Positions 1-8,263 of a DNA stretch of 64,000 bases are shown in pieces (position 1 is the stretch's first letter; every line of letters starts with the position of its first letter). Origin of the DNA: Amycolatopsis sp. NBC_01488 (lineage in GTDB: Bacteria > Actinomycetota > Actinomycetes > Mycobacteriales > Pseudonocardiaceae). Under the pieces are notes generated by a model, which ran no database searches, was not told where the DNA came from, and worked only from the letters and a program-made list of their open reading frames with translations. The stretch spans positions 1,864,001-1,928,000 of the forward strand of contig NZ_CP109434.1 of NCBI RefSeq assembly GCF_036227105.1, given 5' to 3'. Both the position numbers and the translations under genes were made by a program.

Positions 1-397
1 AGATCTTCTTGAGCCCGCCCGGCGCGAAGGTCTTCTCGAAGAAGCCGCCGATGCCACCGGCGCCCTCCCACGACGTCTCGATCCGGACGACGCTCTTCTC
101 TCCGGCCTCGGTGACCGTCCACGTGGTGACCATGCTGGAGTTCGCGTCGGTCTCGACCAGCGTTCCGGGCCGAGGCTCGGTGACCGTGGCCTTGACGTCG
201 CGGACGCGCTTGGACGTCGCCTGCAGCTTCCAGCCGGCCTTGGTCCCGGCGCCGACGCCGCCCTCGGTCACCTCGTAGTCGCGGTAGTGCTCGGTGAGCA
301 GCTTCGGGCGCGTTTCGGCGTAGTCGGCGACGAGCGCGCGGACCTTGTCGGCCGGGGCGTCGATGGTGCGCTCCGCGGTGGCCGTGACCTTTCCCAT
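1..397 (-). CDS. SRPBCC (START/polyketide-cyclase fold) family protein, C-terminus outside window
   Basis: About 132 N-terminal codons are visible; the gene runs off the left edge. The protein begins MGKVTATAERTIDAPADKV, the usual opening of SRPBCC proteins, and continues with strand-rich sequence ending in a phrase like GGFFEKTFAPGGLKKI, typical of the last helix of the fold. These proteins form a deep hydrophobic ligand pocket; the ligand cannot be predicted. The ATG at 397 follows GGAG at a proper distance. It is transcribed away from the MarR gene at 584, and the shared 186-bp intergenic region contains a long dyad, so MarR control is plausible but inferred. Confidence 0.8.
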   Translation of the reverse strand, partial: MGKVTATAERTIDAPADKVRALVADYAETRPKLLTEHYRDYEVTEGGVGAGTKAGWKLQATSKRVRDVKATVTEPRPGTLVETDANSSMVTTWTVTEAGEKSVVRIETSWEGAGGIGGFFEKTFAPGGLKKI

Positions 398-467
398 TTC
401 GCTCCTTCTCCTTCGGGTGTCGAGTGTGGTCCACGATTCCACCACCGGCCGGGACGTCGCCCACCGC

Positions 468-559
468 GTTACTGATCCGGCCGGAAGCAGGCCGTCCCCC
501 GAGCCGCACGCAACGTTGCCACGAAAGCTGTCGGCCGTGACTGCGGTCGGGTCAGTAAC
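468..559. promoter_or_regulatory. Widely spaced inverted repeat between SRPBCC and MarR genes
   Basis: GTTACTGA at 468-475 is repeated in inverted orientation as TCAGTAAC at 552-559. The right arm lies about 11 bp upstream of the -10-like TAGGCT (571-576) of the MarR gene, while the left arm lies about 70 bp upstream of the SRPBCC start codon. Such paired half-sites would suit an autoregulating MarR dimer, but they are too far apart to form a single operator. Confidence 0.35.
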
Positions 560-583
560 GAACCGCACAGTAGGCTGACGCTC

Positions 584-1066
584 ATGAGGCCCACCTCGGA
601 GGCCGTCGGCCGGCGGCGCGCGACCGTGGCGCTCAAGGAGTCGCTGCGGGACCTGCGCAACCAGCTTTCCCTGCTGAACCACCAGGTCAGCGCCCACCTC
701 GCGCTCAACGACGTCGACCTGGACTGCCTCGAGCTGATCGCCCGGCACGGGCCGGTGAGCCCGAGCGCGCTGGCCCGCCGCGCCGGGCTGCACCCGGCGA
801 CGATGACGGGGATCCTCGACCGCCTCCAGAAGGGCGGCTGGATCGTCCGCGAACGCGACCCCGACGCCGCCGACCGCCGCGCGGTCGAGGTGCGCGCGGT
901 CCGCGGCCGCAACGCCGAGCTGTTCCGGCTGTACGCGGGGATGAACACGGCGATGGACGACCTCTGCGCCGGCTACAGCGAGGAGGAGCTGGCGCTGATC
1001 GCCGGTTTCCTTCGCCGCGCGACGTCGGCGGGCAACGCGGCGACGGGTGATCTGGCCAACAGCTGA
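584..1066 (+). CDS. MarR family winged-helix transcriptional regulator
   Basis: A 160-residue protein of typical MarR length. The winged helix spans about residues 55-105: SPSALARRAGLHPATMTGIL is the recognition region, followed by a wing rich in D and R (RERDPDAADRRAVEV). Flanking helices would form the dimer interface. TAGGCT at 571-576 ends 7 nt before the ATG, consistent with a leaderless transcript and supporting this start. It is divergent from the SRPBCC gene, its likely target. The effector is unknown. Confidence 0.85.
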   Translation: MRPTSEAVGRRRATVALKESLRDLRNQLSLLNHQVSAHLALNDVDLDCLELIARHGPVSPSALARRAGLHPATMTGILDRLQKGGWIVRERDPDAADRRAVEVRAVRGRNAELFRLYAGMNTAMDDLCAGYSEEELALIAGFLRRATSAGNAATGDLANS

Positions 1067-1107
1067 CCAGCGGCTTTTGGGTACTCCAGTGTGCTGTACT
1101 CCAGACC

Positions 1108-1884
1108 ATGTGGCAGTCGGGTGACGCTTACGAGGCCTACATCGGACGGTGGAGCCGCCGGATCGCGGAGACGTTCGTGCGGCAGCTCGACGTCCCGGCG
1201 GCCCGCCGCTGGCTCGACGTCGGCTGCGGCACCGGCGCGCTGACGTCGGCGGTGCTGACCGCGGCCGATCCCGCCGAGGTCGTCGGCGTCGACCCGTCCG
1301 AAGGGTTCCTGAAGACGGCGCGCGCCGGCGTGACCGATCGGCGGGCGTCGTTCTCGGTCGCCGACGCCCGCGACCTCCCCTTCCCGGACGATCGGTTCGA
1401 CGTCGTGGTGTCGGGGCTGGTGCTGAACTTCGTCCCCGACCCGGCGGCGGCCGCCGCGGAGATCGCCCGCGTGACGGCCCCGGGCGGCCTGGCTGCGGCG
1501 TACCTGTGGGACCTCGCGGAGGGCATGGAGCTGATCCGGCTGTTCTGGGACACCGCGACCGAGCTGGACCCGGGGGTCGCGGAGCTGCACGAAGGCCGCC
1601 AGTTCCCGCTGTGCCGTCCGGAGCCCTTCGGCCGGTTGTGGACCGAAGCGGGCCTGCAGGCGGTTTCGGTGGGGGAAATCAAGATCCCGACCGTGTTCCG
1701 CGACTTCGACGACTACTGGACGCCGTTCCTCGGCGCCCAAGGCCCGGCCCCGGCGTACCTCGCGACGCTCCGCGAGGCCCGCCGGGCCCAGATCCGTGAA
1801 CTCCTGCGCAGCCGCCTGCCGACGAACCCGGACGGCTCGATCCCGCTTTCGGCCCGCGCCTGGGTCGTGCGTGGGACGGCTTAG
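1108..1884 (+). CDS. Class I SAM-dependent methyltransferase (UbiE/COQ5-like)
   Basis: 258 residues with a Rossmann methyltransferase fold. Motif I is WLDVGCGTGAL at about residues 35-45, an acidic residue follows in VVGVDPSEGF, and PFPDDRFDVVVSG gives the post-I/motif IV region. The C-terminal third (VGEIKIPTVFRDFDDYWTPF) resembles small-molecule methyltransferases. The substrate is unknown. The start follows a direct repeat of GTACTCCAG without a clear Shine-Dalgarno. The last codons overlap by 4 bp the stop of the convergent binding-protein gene. Confidence 0.85.
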   Translation: MWQSGDAYEAYIGRWSRRIAETFVRQLDVPAARRWLDVGCGTGALTSAVLTAADPAEVVGVDPSEGFLKTARAGVTDRRASFSVADARDLPFPDDRFDVVVSGLVLNFVPDPAAAAAEIARVTAPGGLAAAYLWDLAEGMELIRLFWDTATELDPGVAELHEGRQFPLCRPEPFGRLWTEAGLQAVSVGEIKIPTVFRDFDDYWTPFLGAQGPAPAYLATLREARRAQIRELLRSRLPTNPDGSIPLSARAWVVRGTA

Positions 1885-2801
1885 AGACCCGCCTGCGACA
1901 GCCAGTCCTTCGCGACGTCGGCCGCCTTCTCACCGTCCGAGTCGACGCGCTTGTTCAGGTCGCGCATCACGTCGGTCGTCAGCTTCGCGCTCACCGCGTT
2001 GACCGCGTTCGCGAAGTCGGCGCCGCGCTCGTCGAGCACCTTCTTGTTCACCGCCGGCACGACGTTCTCGGTCGGGACGATGTTCAGGTCGTCCTTGAGC
2101 ACGGTGTAGTTCGAGTCGCCGGTCAGCGGGCTGACCGAGTCGACCGGGATCACCGTGACGGCACCCGACTTCAGCTGCTCGACCCGCGGCCCGGCTTCCT
2201 GGATGGTCTGGAAGGTCGCGTTCGTCAGCTTGTAGACGTCGGTGAAGCCCTTGAAGCACGGAAGGCGCTTCTCGCACTCCGGCGGCCCTGCCATGACGAC
2301 CTTGTCGAGCTTCTTCAGGTCGCTGATCGACGCGATGCCCTTGGACTTCGCCAGGTCCGACTTGATGATGTAGGTGTTCTTGTCTTCGGCCGCGGCGTAG
2401 TTCAGCAACGAGACGCCGCTGGGCTCGAACAGCTTGGCCAGCTGGTCGTGCTCCTCCTGCGCGGTCTTGCCCGCTTCCTTGCCGAAGCCGGTGGTGATCG
2501 CCGCGCCCTGGTACTCCGGGATGAACTGCAGCTCACCGGACTTGAGCGACGGGTAGATCAGCTCCCGCGACCCCAGGTTCAGCTTGCGCGTCACCGGGTA
2601 GCCCTTGCCCTCCAGCGCCTGCGCGTAGATCTCGGCGAGGATCTGGCTGTCGGTGAAGTTGAAGGACGCGACGACGATCGGCGCGCCACCCTTGCTCTGC
2701 GCGGCGGGCTTGTCACCGCTGCCGCTGCCACCGCAGGCGGCCAAGCCGAGCGTCGCCGCGAGGGCCACCGCCACCACGGACGCGTTCCGGAACCAGCGCA
2801 C
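1881..2801 (-). CDS. Glycine betaine/choline-type ABC transporter substrate-binding lipoprotein (OpuAC/OsmF family)
   Basis: 306 residues. The GTG at 2801 is chosen over upstream in-frame codons because AAGGAG lies at 2811-2816 and a lipoprotein signal peptide follows directly: positive N-terminus, hydrophobic core and lipobox LAAC with Cys23. The mature part resembles quaternary-amine binding proteins (NFTDSQILAEIYAQALEGKGY; EYQGAAITTGFG). It should capture an osmoprotectant outside the membrane and hand it to the two permeases encoded divergently at 2941-4349. No ATPase gene is nearby. Confidence 0.85.
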   Translation of the reverse strand: MRWFRNASVVAVALAATLGLAACGGSGSGDKPAAQSKGGAPIVVASFNFTDSQILAEIYAQALEGKGYPVTRKLNLGSRELIYPSLKSGELQFIPEYQGAAITTGFGKEAGKTAQEEHDQLAKLFEPSGVSLLNYAAAEDKNTYIIKSDLAKSKGIASISDLKKLDKVVMAGPPECEKRLPCFKGFTDVYKLTNATFQTIQEAGPRVEQLKSGAVTVIPVDSVSPLTGDSNYTVLKDDLNIVPTENVVPAVNKKVLDERGADFANAVNAVSAKLTTDVMRDLNKRVDSDGEKAADVAKDWLSQAGL

Positions 2802-2940
2802 GAATCCCCACTCCTTCGTCACTCGAACAGACGAAAGGACCCTAGCCCCGCCCGCCGACAAGCGCCCACATATTGGGAGAAAATCGCTCAAATTCCCAGC
2901 CTTCGGAATCGGAACGCCCCGAACGGGGTAGGGTCGCCGA

Positions 2941-3639
2941 GTGCACGTGACCGCGGTGACGCCGCTGGCCGCCGACAGCGGGCCCCCGATCTTCCAGTGG
3001 AAGTGGGTGGACCGCAACGCGGACGACATCGTCCAGCGGCTCGGCGAACACATCTCGCTGACCGCCGCCGCGCTCGGCGTCGGGCTGGTCGTCTCGATCG
3101 CACTCGCCGTGTTCTCGCTGCGGTTCCGCTGGTCGTACGGTTTCATCCTCAGCGCGGCCGGCGCGCTCTACGTGATCCCGAGCCTCGGCGCGTTCGCCCT
3201 GCTGGTGCCGTTCTTCGGGCTGACGTTCCTCACCGCGATGATCCCGCTCGCGACGTACACGCTGCTGATCCTGGTCCGCAACATCGTCACGGGCGTCGAC
3301 CAGGTGCCGAACGAGGTCCGCGAAGCCGCGATCGGCATGGGCTACACGCGCGGCAAGCTGCTCTGGCAGATCGAGCTGCCGCTCGCGCTGCCGGTGGTGA
3401 TCGCCGGGCTGCGCGTCGCCGCGGTGACGACGATCGGCCTGGTCACGGTGACGTCGATGCTCGGCCTCGGCGGCCTCGGCTACTTCATCCGCGCGGGCAT
3501 CCAGACGGCGACGCCCAACCCGACCGAGATCCTCGTCGGCGTGGTGCTGTCGGTGGTCCTGGCGGTGGTCGTGGACCTGGTGCTGTGGCTCAGCGAGCGC
3601 CTGCTGGCGCCGTGGTCGCGGAAGGTGCGGACGCGATGA
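2941..3639 (+). CDS. ABC transporter permease, compatible-solute type (first of two)
   Basis: 232 residues with about six hydrophobic segments and the cytoplasmic EAA loop (EVREAAIGMGYTRGKLLWQI) that docks on the ATPase. Organisation matches OpuBB/OsmY-type permeases of quaternary-amine importers. The GTG start lies 6 nt after TAGGGT (2929-2934), so the transcript is probably leaderless. Its stop overlaps the ATG of the second permease by 4 bp, implying translational coupling. It should pair with the lipoprotein encoded divergently at 1881-2801. Confidence 0.88.
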   Translation: MHVTAVTPLAADSGPPIFQWKWVDRNADDIVQRLGEHISLTAAALGVGLVVSIALAVFSLRFRWSYGFILSAAGALYVIPSLGAFALLVPFFGLTFLTAMIPLATYTLLILVRNIVTGVDQVPNEVREAAIGMGYTRGKLLWQIELPLALPVVIAGLRVAAVTTIGLVTVTSMLGLGGLGYFIRAGIQTATPNPTEILVGVVLSVVLAVVVDLVLWLSERLLAPWSRKVRTR

Positions 3640-4349
3640 GCTTCTTCGACCAGCTGAACGCGTGGCTCGCGGACCCGAACCGCTGGAGCTGGACCGACAA
3701 GGCCGGCATCCCGTACCGGACGCTGGAGCACCTGCGGTTTTCCCTGCTGGCGCTGGTGATCGCGGCCGTGCTGACGATCCCGGCCGCGTTGTGGCTCGCC
3801 CACTACCGGCGCGGCGCGTTCCTCGCGAGCAGCGCGGTGAACATCGGCCGCGCGATCCCCAGCTTCGGCCTGATCATCCTGTTCTGGTTCCTGGCGAGCC
3901 GCTGGGAGCTGGACACGACGTTCTGGCCGTTGCTGCTGGCCCTCGTCGCGCTGGCGATGCCGCCGCTGTTCACCAACACGTACGCGGGCGTGGTGTCACT
4001 GGAGCAGGAGACGGTCGACGCGGCCCGCGGAACGGGCTATCGCGAGGGGCAGATCATGCTCCGGCTCGAACTCCCGCTGGCGTCCCCGGTGATCCTCGCG
4101 GGCGCTCGGGTGTCGTTCCTCCAGCTGATCGCCACGGTCGCGATCGGCGCGATCGTCAACGACGGCGGCGGCCTCGGCCGCTACATCGTCGACGGCTTCG
4201 CGCTCGGCGCGTCGGGCTACGGTGAGATCTTCGCGGGCGGCCTGGCCGCGGTGGTACTGGCGTTGGTGTGCGACGGACTGTTCGCCCTGATCACCCGTTT
4301 GGCCACACCTCGAGGTCTGGCCCTGCAGAACGCCCGCCGCGAGTCGTAG
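3636..4349 (+). CDS. ABC transporter permease, compatible-solute type (second of two)
   Basis: 237 residues and multi-pass, with the EAA loop ETVDAARGTGYREGQIMLRL in the second half. The ATG overlaps the previous stop (ATGA), so the two permeases are translated together and probably form a heterodimer. In most relatives an ATP-binding gene is part of the same operon; here the next gene is an XRE regulator, so the ATPase must be encoded elsewhere or shared. Confidence 0.88.
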   Translation: MSFFDQLNAWLADPNRWSWTDKAGIPYRTLEHLRFSLLALVIAAVLTIPAALWLAHYRRGAFLASSAVNIGRAIPSFGLIILFWFLASRWELDTTFWPLLLALVALAMPPLFTNTYAGVVSLEQETVDAARGTGYREGQIMLRLELPLASPVILAGARVSFLQLIATVAIGAIVNDGGGLGRYIVDGFALGASGYGEIFAGGLAAVVLALVCDGLFALITRLATPRGLALQNARRES

Positions 4350-4387
4350 GAATCTCACCGTGCGCAGTCACACCTTACGATCCGTGC

Positions 4388-5224
4388 ATGGACCGGCCGA
4401 AGCCCAACGCCCGCAAGCGCCTGCTCGCGAACAAGCTCAGACGACTGCGTGAGGACGCGGGACTCACCCAGGTCGAAGCCGGCGAGCCCATGCGGTTCAA
4501 CAAGAACAAGATGAGCCGCATCGAGCTGGGTCACTTGCCGGACTACAACGGCTTCCTGGCCCTGCTCGACCGCTACGGCGTGATCGTGTCGGACTACGAC
4601 GACTGGGTCCGCCAGTACGACCGCGCCTGGGAGAAGGGTTGGTGGCACGCCTACGGCCTCAACGACATGGGCTATGTCCCTTTGGAGGCCGACGCCGACG
4701 AGGTCCGCGAGTACCAGCTTGGCTTCGTACCCGGGCTGCTGCAGACCGAAGCCGGGATGCGCGCCGCGTTCGCCGGTGCGCGGGACCCGTTGTCTGGCCG
4801 CCGGTTGGAGACCGAGATCGCGGTCCGCCTGCGTCGCCAGGCCAGGCTGACCGAGGACCCGCCGCTGAAGTACCACGCCATCATCGACGAATCCGTCCTC
4901 CGGCGCCCCGATCTCCTTCCGGACGACCAGTGCGCGCAGCTCGAGCACATCGTCGAGCGTGCGGGACTGCCCAACGTCACGGTGCAGGTCGTGCCCATCA
5001 ACCACGGCATCCACTCCGGGCGGAACGGCAGCTTCATTGTCCTCAGCTATCCGCGCCTCGCCGAACCGGACATCGCCTACATCGAGCACGGCTTCGGCTC
5101 GCTCCAACTCGAGAAAGCCAAGGACGTCAGCACTGCTAGGCTGGCTTTCCGCCACCTCGCCGATCTCGCGTACGACGAACCGGACTCGATCCGGCTGATC
5201 CGGCAGGTGATCGCCGAGTCCTGA
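4388..5224 (+). CDS. XRE family regulator with DUF5753 domain
   Basis: 278 residues. A helix-turn-helix lies at about residues 15-60 (LREDAGLTQVEAGEPM...MSRIELG) and a DUF5753 sensor-like domain fills about residues 85-275. This is the WhiJ-like architecture common in actinomycetes, usually paired with a small DUF397 protein, and one follows here 16 bp downstream. TACGAT at 4376-4381 lies 6 nt before the ATG, so the message is probably leaderless. Family members influence development and secondary metabolism; the specific role is unknown. Confidence 0.85.
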   Translation: MDRPKPNARKRLLANKLRRLREDAGLTQVEAGEPMRFNKNKMSRIELGHLPDYNGFLALLDRYGVIVSDYDDWVRQYDRAWEKGWWHAYGLNDMGYVPLEADADEVREYQLGFVPGLLQTEAGMRAAFAGARDPLSGRRLETEIAVRLRRQARLTEDPPLKYHAIIDESVLRRPDLLPDDQCAQLEHIVERAGLPNVTVQVVPINHGIHSGRNGSFIVLSYPRLAEPDIAYIEHGFGSLQLEKAKDVSTARLAFRHLADLAYDEPDSIRLIRQVIAES

Positions 5225-5240
5225 CTCGAGGTGAACGATC

Positions 5241-5420
5241 GTGTCCGACCTCTGCTGGCGCAAGAGCAGCTACAGTTCCGGCGAGGGCTCGCAGGGCGCC
5301 TGCGTCGAAGTCGCCTTCACTCCCGGTTCGATCGCGGTGCGGGACTCGAAGGCCCCGGCGTCCGGCACGCTGACCGTGTCACGCGAAACCTGGCGCCACA
5401 TCAGCGAAGTCACCCGCTAG
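5241..5420 (+). CDS. DUF397 small protein
   Basis: 59 residues, translating as [20 protein letters not shown], then CVEV and VAVRDSK-like elements and a C-terminal W. These are the DUF397 signatures: WRKSSYS at the N-terminus, CVEV/A in the middle and IAVRDSK. The GTG follows CGAGGTGA. It is the usual partner of the upstream XRE-DUF5753 regulator; in studied Streptomyces loci such pairs act antagonistically, but the role here is inferred. Its TAG shares bases with the stop of the converging broken gene at 5417. Confidence 0.85.
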   Translation: MSDLCWRKSSYSSGEGSQGACVEVAFTPGSIAVRDSKAPASGTLTVSRETWRHISEVTR

Positions 5421-5642
5421 TACGCGCCGACCAGGATCAGCACGCCGAGCGCGACCAGCACCACCGGGAGCACGACGGTCCTCACCGCGCGACGATCCGC
5501 GGGCGACGCCGGCCCAGGCCACGACCTGCAGCTCCGCACGGCGTCCGGCCACCGCGCCGAAGAGCAGCACGAGGTCGTCGACGTTCGGCACCGCGGCCAT
5601 CGCGGCCGCGATGGTCGACCAGTCCGACGTTCCCGCCCGCAC
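5417..5642 (-). pseudogene. Frameshifted small gene with C-terminal membrane helix
   Basis: Two overlapping minus-strand frames carry strong actinobacterial codon bias in succession. The first, from a possible GTG at 5642, reads TSDWSTIAAAMAAVPNVDDL, then LVLLFGAVAGRRAELQVVAW, down to about 5515. The bias then moves one base forward, to a frame reading GPASPADRRAVRTVVLPVVL and ending in a hydrophobic helix and TAG at 5417. Removing one base near 5505-5530 would restore a roughly 74-residue protein with one C-terminal membrane segment. The cause may be mutation, sequencing error or programmed shifting. Upstream in-frame ATGs exist at 5684 and 5693, so the start is unsure. The family is not recognised. 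Confidence 0.5.
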
Positions 5643-5691
5643 TCGGTAAAGCGCTTGGCGGATCCCGGCGCGGCAGCGGATCATCCTGCCC

Positions 5692-6624
5692 ATGCCCGTC
5701 ACGCGTCGCAGCTACACCGGACCCGGCGACCTCCGGGCGATGCAAGGCCTGGCCCAGCGGATCTGGTCGAAGTCGAGTTCGGTGCACGTCGGTGACCTCG
5801 CTTGGCAGCGGTTCCAGCACGTCGGCCGGGAAGCCGAATGGCCAACCGTGCTGTGGGAAGCGGGTGGCGAAGTCGTCGCGTGGGGCTGGGTTTCGCTACC
5901 CGGTGAACTCGGGCTGCTGGTCGATCCGGCGCGCCCCGGGCTCGCGTCCGAGGTGCTCGGCTGGTTCGAAGACACCGCCTCCGCTGCCGAGCTCACTGTC
6001 ACCGTGCTCGACGCCGAGAAGCATGTCATCGCCGCATTGGAGCGAAGCGGTTACGCGCTCCAGGAGCGTTCTGCTTTCCAGTCGTATATGTCTCGCCTCC
6101 TCGTGGATCTCCCCGAGCCCGTGGTGCCCGGCGGCTTCACCGTCCGGCCGGTCGGCCCGGACGATCTCGAACGATGTGTGGCCGTGCATCGTGCGGTCTG
6201 GCACCCGTCGCGGGTGACCGGACCGAGCTACCGGAACGTCATGGCGGCCTGGCCGTACCACGCCCGCCTCGACTGGGCCGCGGAAGCACCGGACGGCCGC
6301 TTCGGCGCCCAATGCCTGATCTGGCTCGACGAGCACAATGCCGTCGCCGAGCTGGAGCCCGTCGGAACCTTGCCGGAGTTCCGTCGCACGGGCCTGGCCC
6401 GGGCGGTGTGCCTCGCCGCGCTGCGCGCGGCACACCGCGCCGGCGCTCGCGAAGCCGTCGTGTACCCGGTGATCGGTCATCCGAAATCCGCTGGTGCCCT
6501 CCCGCTGTATCGAGCCATGGGCTTCCGTCCCTATGCACGCACCCTCACCTTCACGCGGACCCGCCGTCGTATCCCTCCTTCCCCGGGGCCTGCGTCCCCG
6601 GAGGGCGCACACTCACGAACATAG
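5692..6624 (+). CDS. GNAT N-acetyltransferase with two GNAT domains
   Basis: 310 residues. The N-terminal half (about 1-145) looks like a degenerate GNAT fold. The C-terminal half (about 150-300) keeps the acetyl-CoA pyrophosphate-binding region in the form LEPVGTLPEFRRTGLARAVC and the typical ending GALPLYRAMGFRP. Duplicated GNAT proteins of this size are frequent in actinomycetes, for example mycothiol synthase-like enzymes, but nothing here identifies the acceptor. It stands alone on this strand and overlaps the possible 5' end of the broken gene opposite. Confidence 0.8.
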   Translation: MPVTRRSYTGPGDLRAMQGLAQRIWSKSSSVHVGDLAWQRFQHVGREAEWPTVLWEAGGEVVAWGWVSLPGELGLLVDPARPGLASEVLGWFEDTASAAELTVTVLDAEKHVIAALERSGYALQERSAFQSYMSRLLVDLPEPVVPGGFTVRPVGPDDLERCVAVHRAVWHPSRVTGPSYRNVMAAWPYHARLDWAAEAPDGRFGAQCLIWLDEHNAVAELEPVGTLPEFRRTGLARAVCLAALRAAHRAGAREAVVYPVIGHPKSAGALPLYRAMGFRPYARTLTFTRTRRRIPPSPGPASPEGAHSRT

Positions 6625-6671
6625 CGGGGGCGGCGACGCCGCTGTCCGTTTCGACAGCGTCCGGCCGCCGG

Positions 6672-6701
6672 TTGTCCACATCGGGACCGGCCTGTGCACA
6701 A
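6672..6701. promoter_or_regulatory. DnaA-box pair in intergenic region
   Basis: A perfect actinobacterial DnaA box, TTGTCCACA, lies at 6672-6680, and a one-mismatch inverted box, TGTGCACAA, at 6693-6701. Both are in the gap between the GNAT gene and the convergent lyase gene. A short C6/G6 hairpin follows at 6761-6775. It may be a minor DnaA-binding site; two boxes alone are weak evidence. Confidence 0.35.
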
Positions 6702-6820
6702 CCCCGCGGATTTCCTTGGCACAGCACCGGAATCGTCGGTTCCGCGCGATAGAGTGGAGACGGGGGGACCCCCCGCGAGCCGAGGCGTGGACGGCCGCAA
6801 TCGGGCCATTCGGCGGAAAC

Positions 6821-8263
6821 TCAGGTCAGCGTGGCCAAGTCGGTGAAGCAAGCCGCACGACAAGCAGAGATCAACCGCGAGACCTCCGGGCCCAGCGGAC
6901 GATCCTCGTCGACCGGTGGCACCACCGCCCGCACCCACTCGTAAGCCGCATCAAGGCCCGGAGCGCCATCGACGGCCAGGTACCGCGCCTGGGACCCGGT
7001 GATCAGCTCGCAGGCCGTGATCGCGAAGAGATGCGTAGCCGCCGCGCGCAACTGCTCGCCCGCCGCCCACGCAAACGCTTGCACATCTTCCTGACCTGCC
7101 GAGGTATCAAGAGAACCGAGCGTCGCGGGCGTGGCGAGCCGGCGCAACGCGTGCAGCTCGCCGACCGCTCTCTTGTGCAGCGGAACCAGCCCGGCCCGCG
7201 GCCCCGGATCGGCCGTGAGCTGGGCCGGGAGCCCGCTGAAGCGCTCGTCGAGCAGGCGGTGCGTTCGCTGCACCGAAATCTCACCGAGGTGCACCAGTGC
7301 CGCCGTCACCGCGTCCATCCGCAGGCCGAGGTCCACCGCGTGGTACGCCGTCCCCGGGATGAACGCCCCGTCGACGAACGAAGGTGAGTCGCCGGGCATC
7401 GTCTCCCATCGGCGCCGGGTCTCGCCGAGTTCGGCGGTGACGCGGGAAGCGTGCGCCAGCGCCCGTGGCGCGACCCGCACCGAGAGCGGCGCCTGCACGA
7501 CACCCGGCCGCACCGGCCCCGGACCCACCAGGCCGGTCAGCGAAAGCAGCAGGTTCCGCAGGTGGTCGTCGCCGCCCGCCATGACCGGCGAGAGGACCTC
7601 ACGCGGCGCGCCGAGGACGTCGATCGCCATCGCCTCGGTGAGCGTCTGCAGGTCGACGAGCTGCTGCGCTTCGGTCCGGCCACGCTGCGCGTGCATCACG
7701 GCGATCGGCGAGCCCTGAAGCAGCGACGCACCTTCCTTCGGCCCCAGCACGTAAGGCGCGACGCCTCGGCGAGCGAGCGCTTCCGAAGCCGCGACTTCGA
7801 CGCCGTCTTCGAGGACGGTGCCGATGCCGAGGAACGTCTGGAACGCGTGCGCCAGCGGGATGATCTCGCCCGAGCTGCCGAGGCCGCCACGCGGCACCGC
7901 GGGCGTGAAGCCGTCGTTCAGGCGGTCCACGAGGAACTGCACCAGTTCCGGACTCACGCCGGACCACGGCTGCAGGAAGTCGCGCAGCCGCACGACGAGC
8001 AGCGCGCGGACGTCCTCCGGCGGGAGCCACGGCGGGCCGCCGACCGCACGGCCGATCAGCAGGTTGCGCTGGTGTTCCGCCTGCTGCCGCGCGTCGAGGG
8101 CGATCCCCGCGAGGCGGCCCATGCCGGTGTTGACGCCGTAGACCGGGGCGTCCCCGCCGAGCGCCGTCAAGAGCGCGTTCCGGCGCTCCCGCAGCGTCTC
8201 CACCAGCGGTTTGTCCAGAACCAACCGTTCACCGTCGGCGAACTCGCTTCCGTCGATGATCAT
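6821..8263 (-). CDS. MIO-dependent aromatic amino acid ammonia-lyase/aminomutase family protein, atypical
   Basis: 480 residues, shorter than classical HutH (about 510). The fold is clear: the N-terminal loop YGVNTGMG places the catalytic Tyr at 42, and PRGGLGSSGEIIPLAH marks the cofactor site. The cofactor triad is Ser130-Ser131-Gly132 rather than the canonical Ala-Ser-Gly. The substrate-selectivity segment reads NLLIGRAVGG instead of the HutH form NLLRSHA, so histidine is unlikely to be the substrate. The ATG overlaps the stop of the cyclodeaminase-like gene (ATGA), so the three genes 9806-6821 form a coupled operon. A biosynthetic or detoxifying role is inferred; no hut genes are nearby. 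Confidence 0.75.
   Translation of the reverse strand: MIIDGSEFADGERLVLDKPLVETLRERRNALLTALGGDAPVYGVNTGMGRLAGIALDARQQAEHQRNLLIGRAVGGPPWLPPEDVRALLVVRLRDFLQPWSGVSPELVQFLVDRLNDGFTPAVPRGGLGSSGEIIPLAHAFQTFLGIGTVLEDGVEVAASEALARRGVAPYVLGPKEGASLLQGSPIAVMHAQRGRTEAQQLVDLQTLTEAMAIDVLGAPREVLSPVMAGGDDHLRNLLLSLTGLVGPGPVRPGVVQAPLSVRVAPRALAHASRVTAELGETRRRWETMPGDSPSFVDGAFIPGTAYHAVDLGLRMDAVTAALVHLGEISVQRTHRLLDERFSGLPAQLTADPGPRAGLVPLHKRAVGELHALRRLATPATLGSLDTSAGQEDVQAFAWAAGEQLRAAATHLFAITACELITGSQARYLAVDGAPGLDAAYEWVRAVVPPVDEDRPLGPEVSRLISACRAACFTDLATLT

Noticed and set aside
6821..8263. Assignment as hutH (histidine ammonia-lyase)
   Set aside because: The selectivity loop and cofactor triad differ from HutH and no hut genes are nearby.
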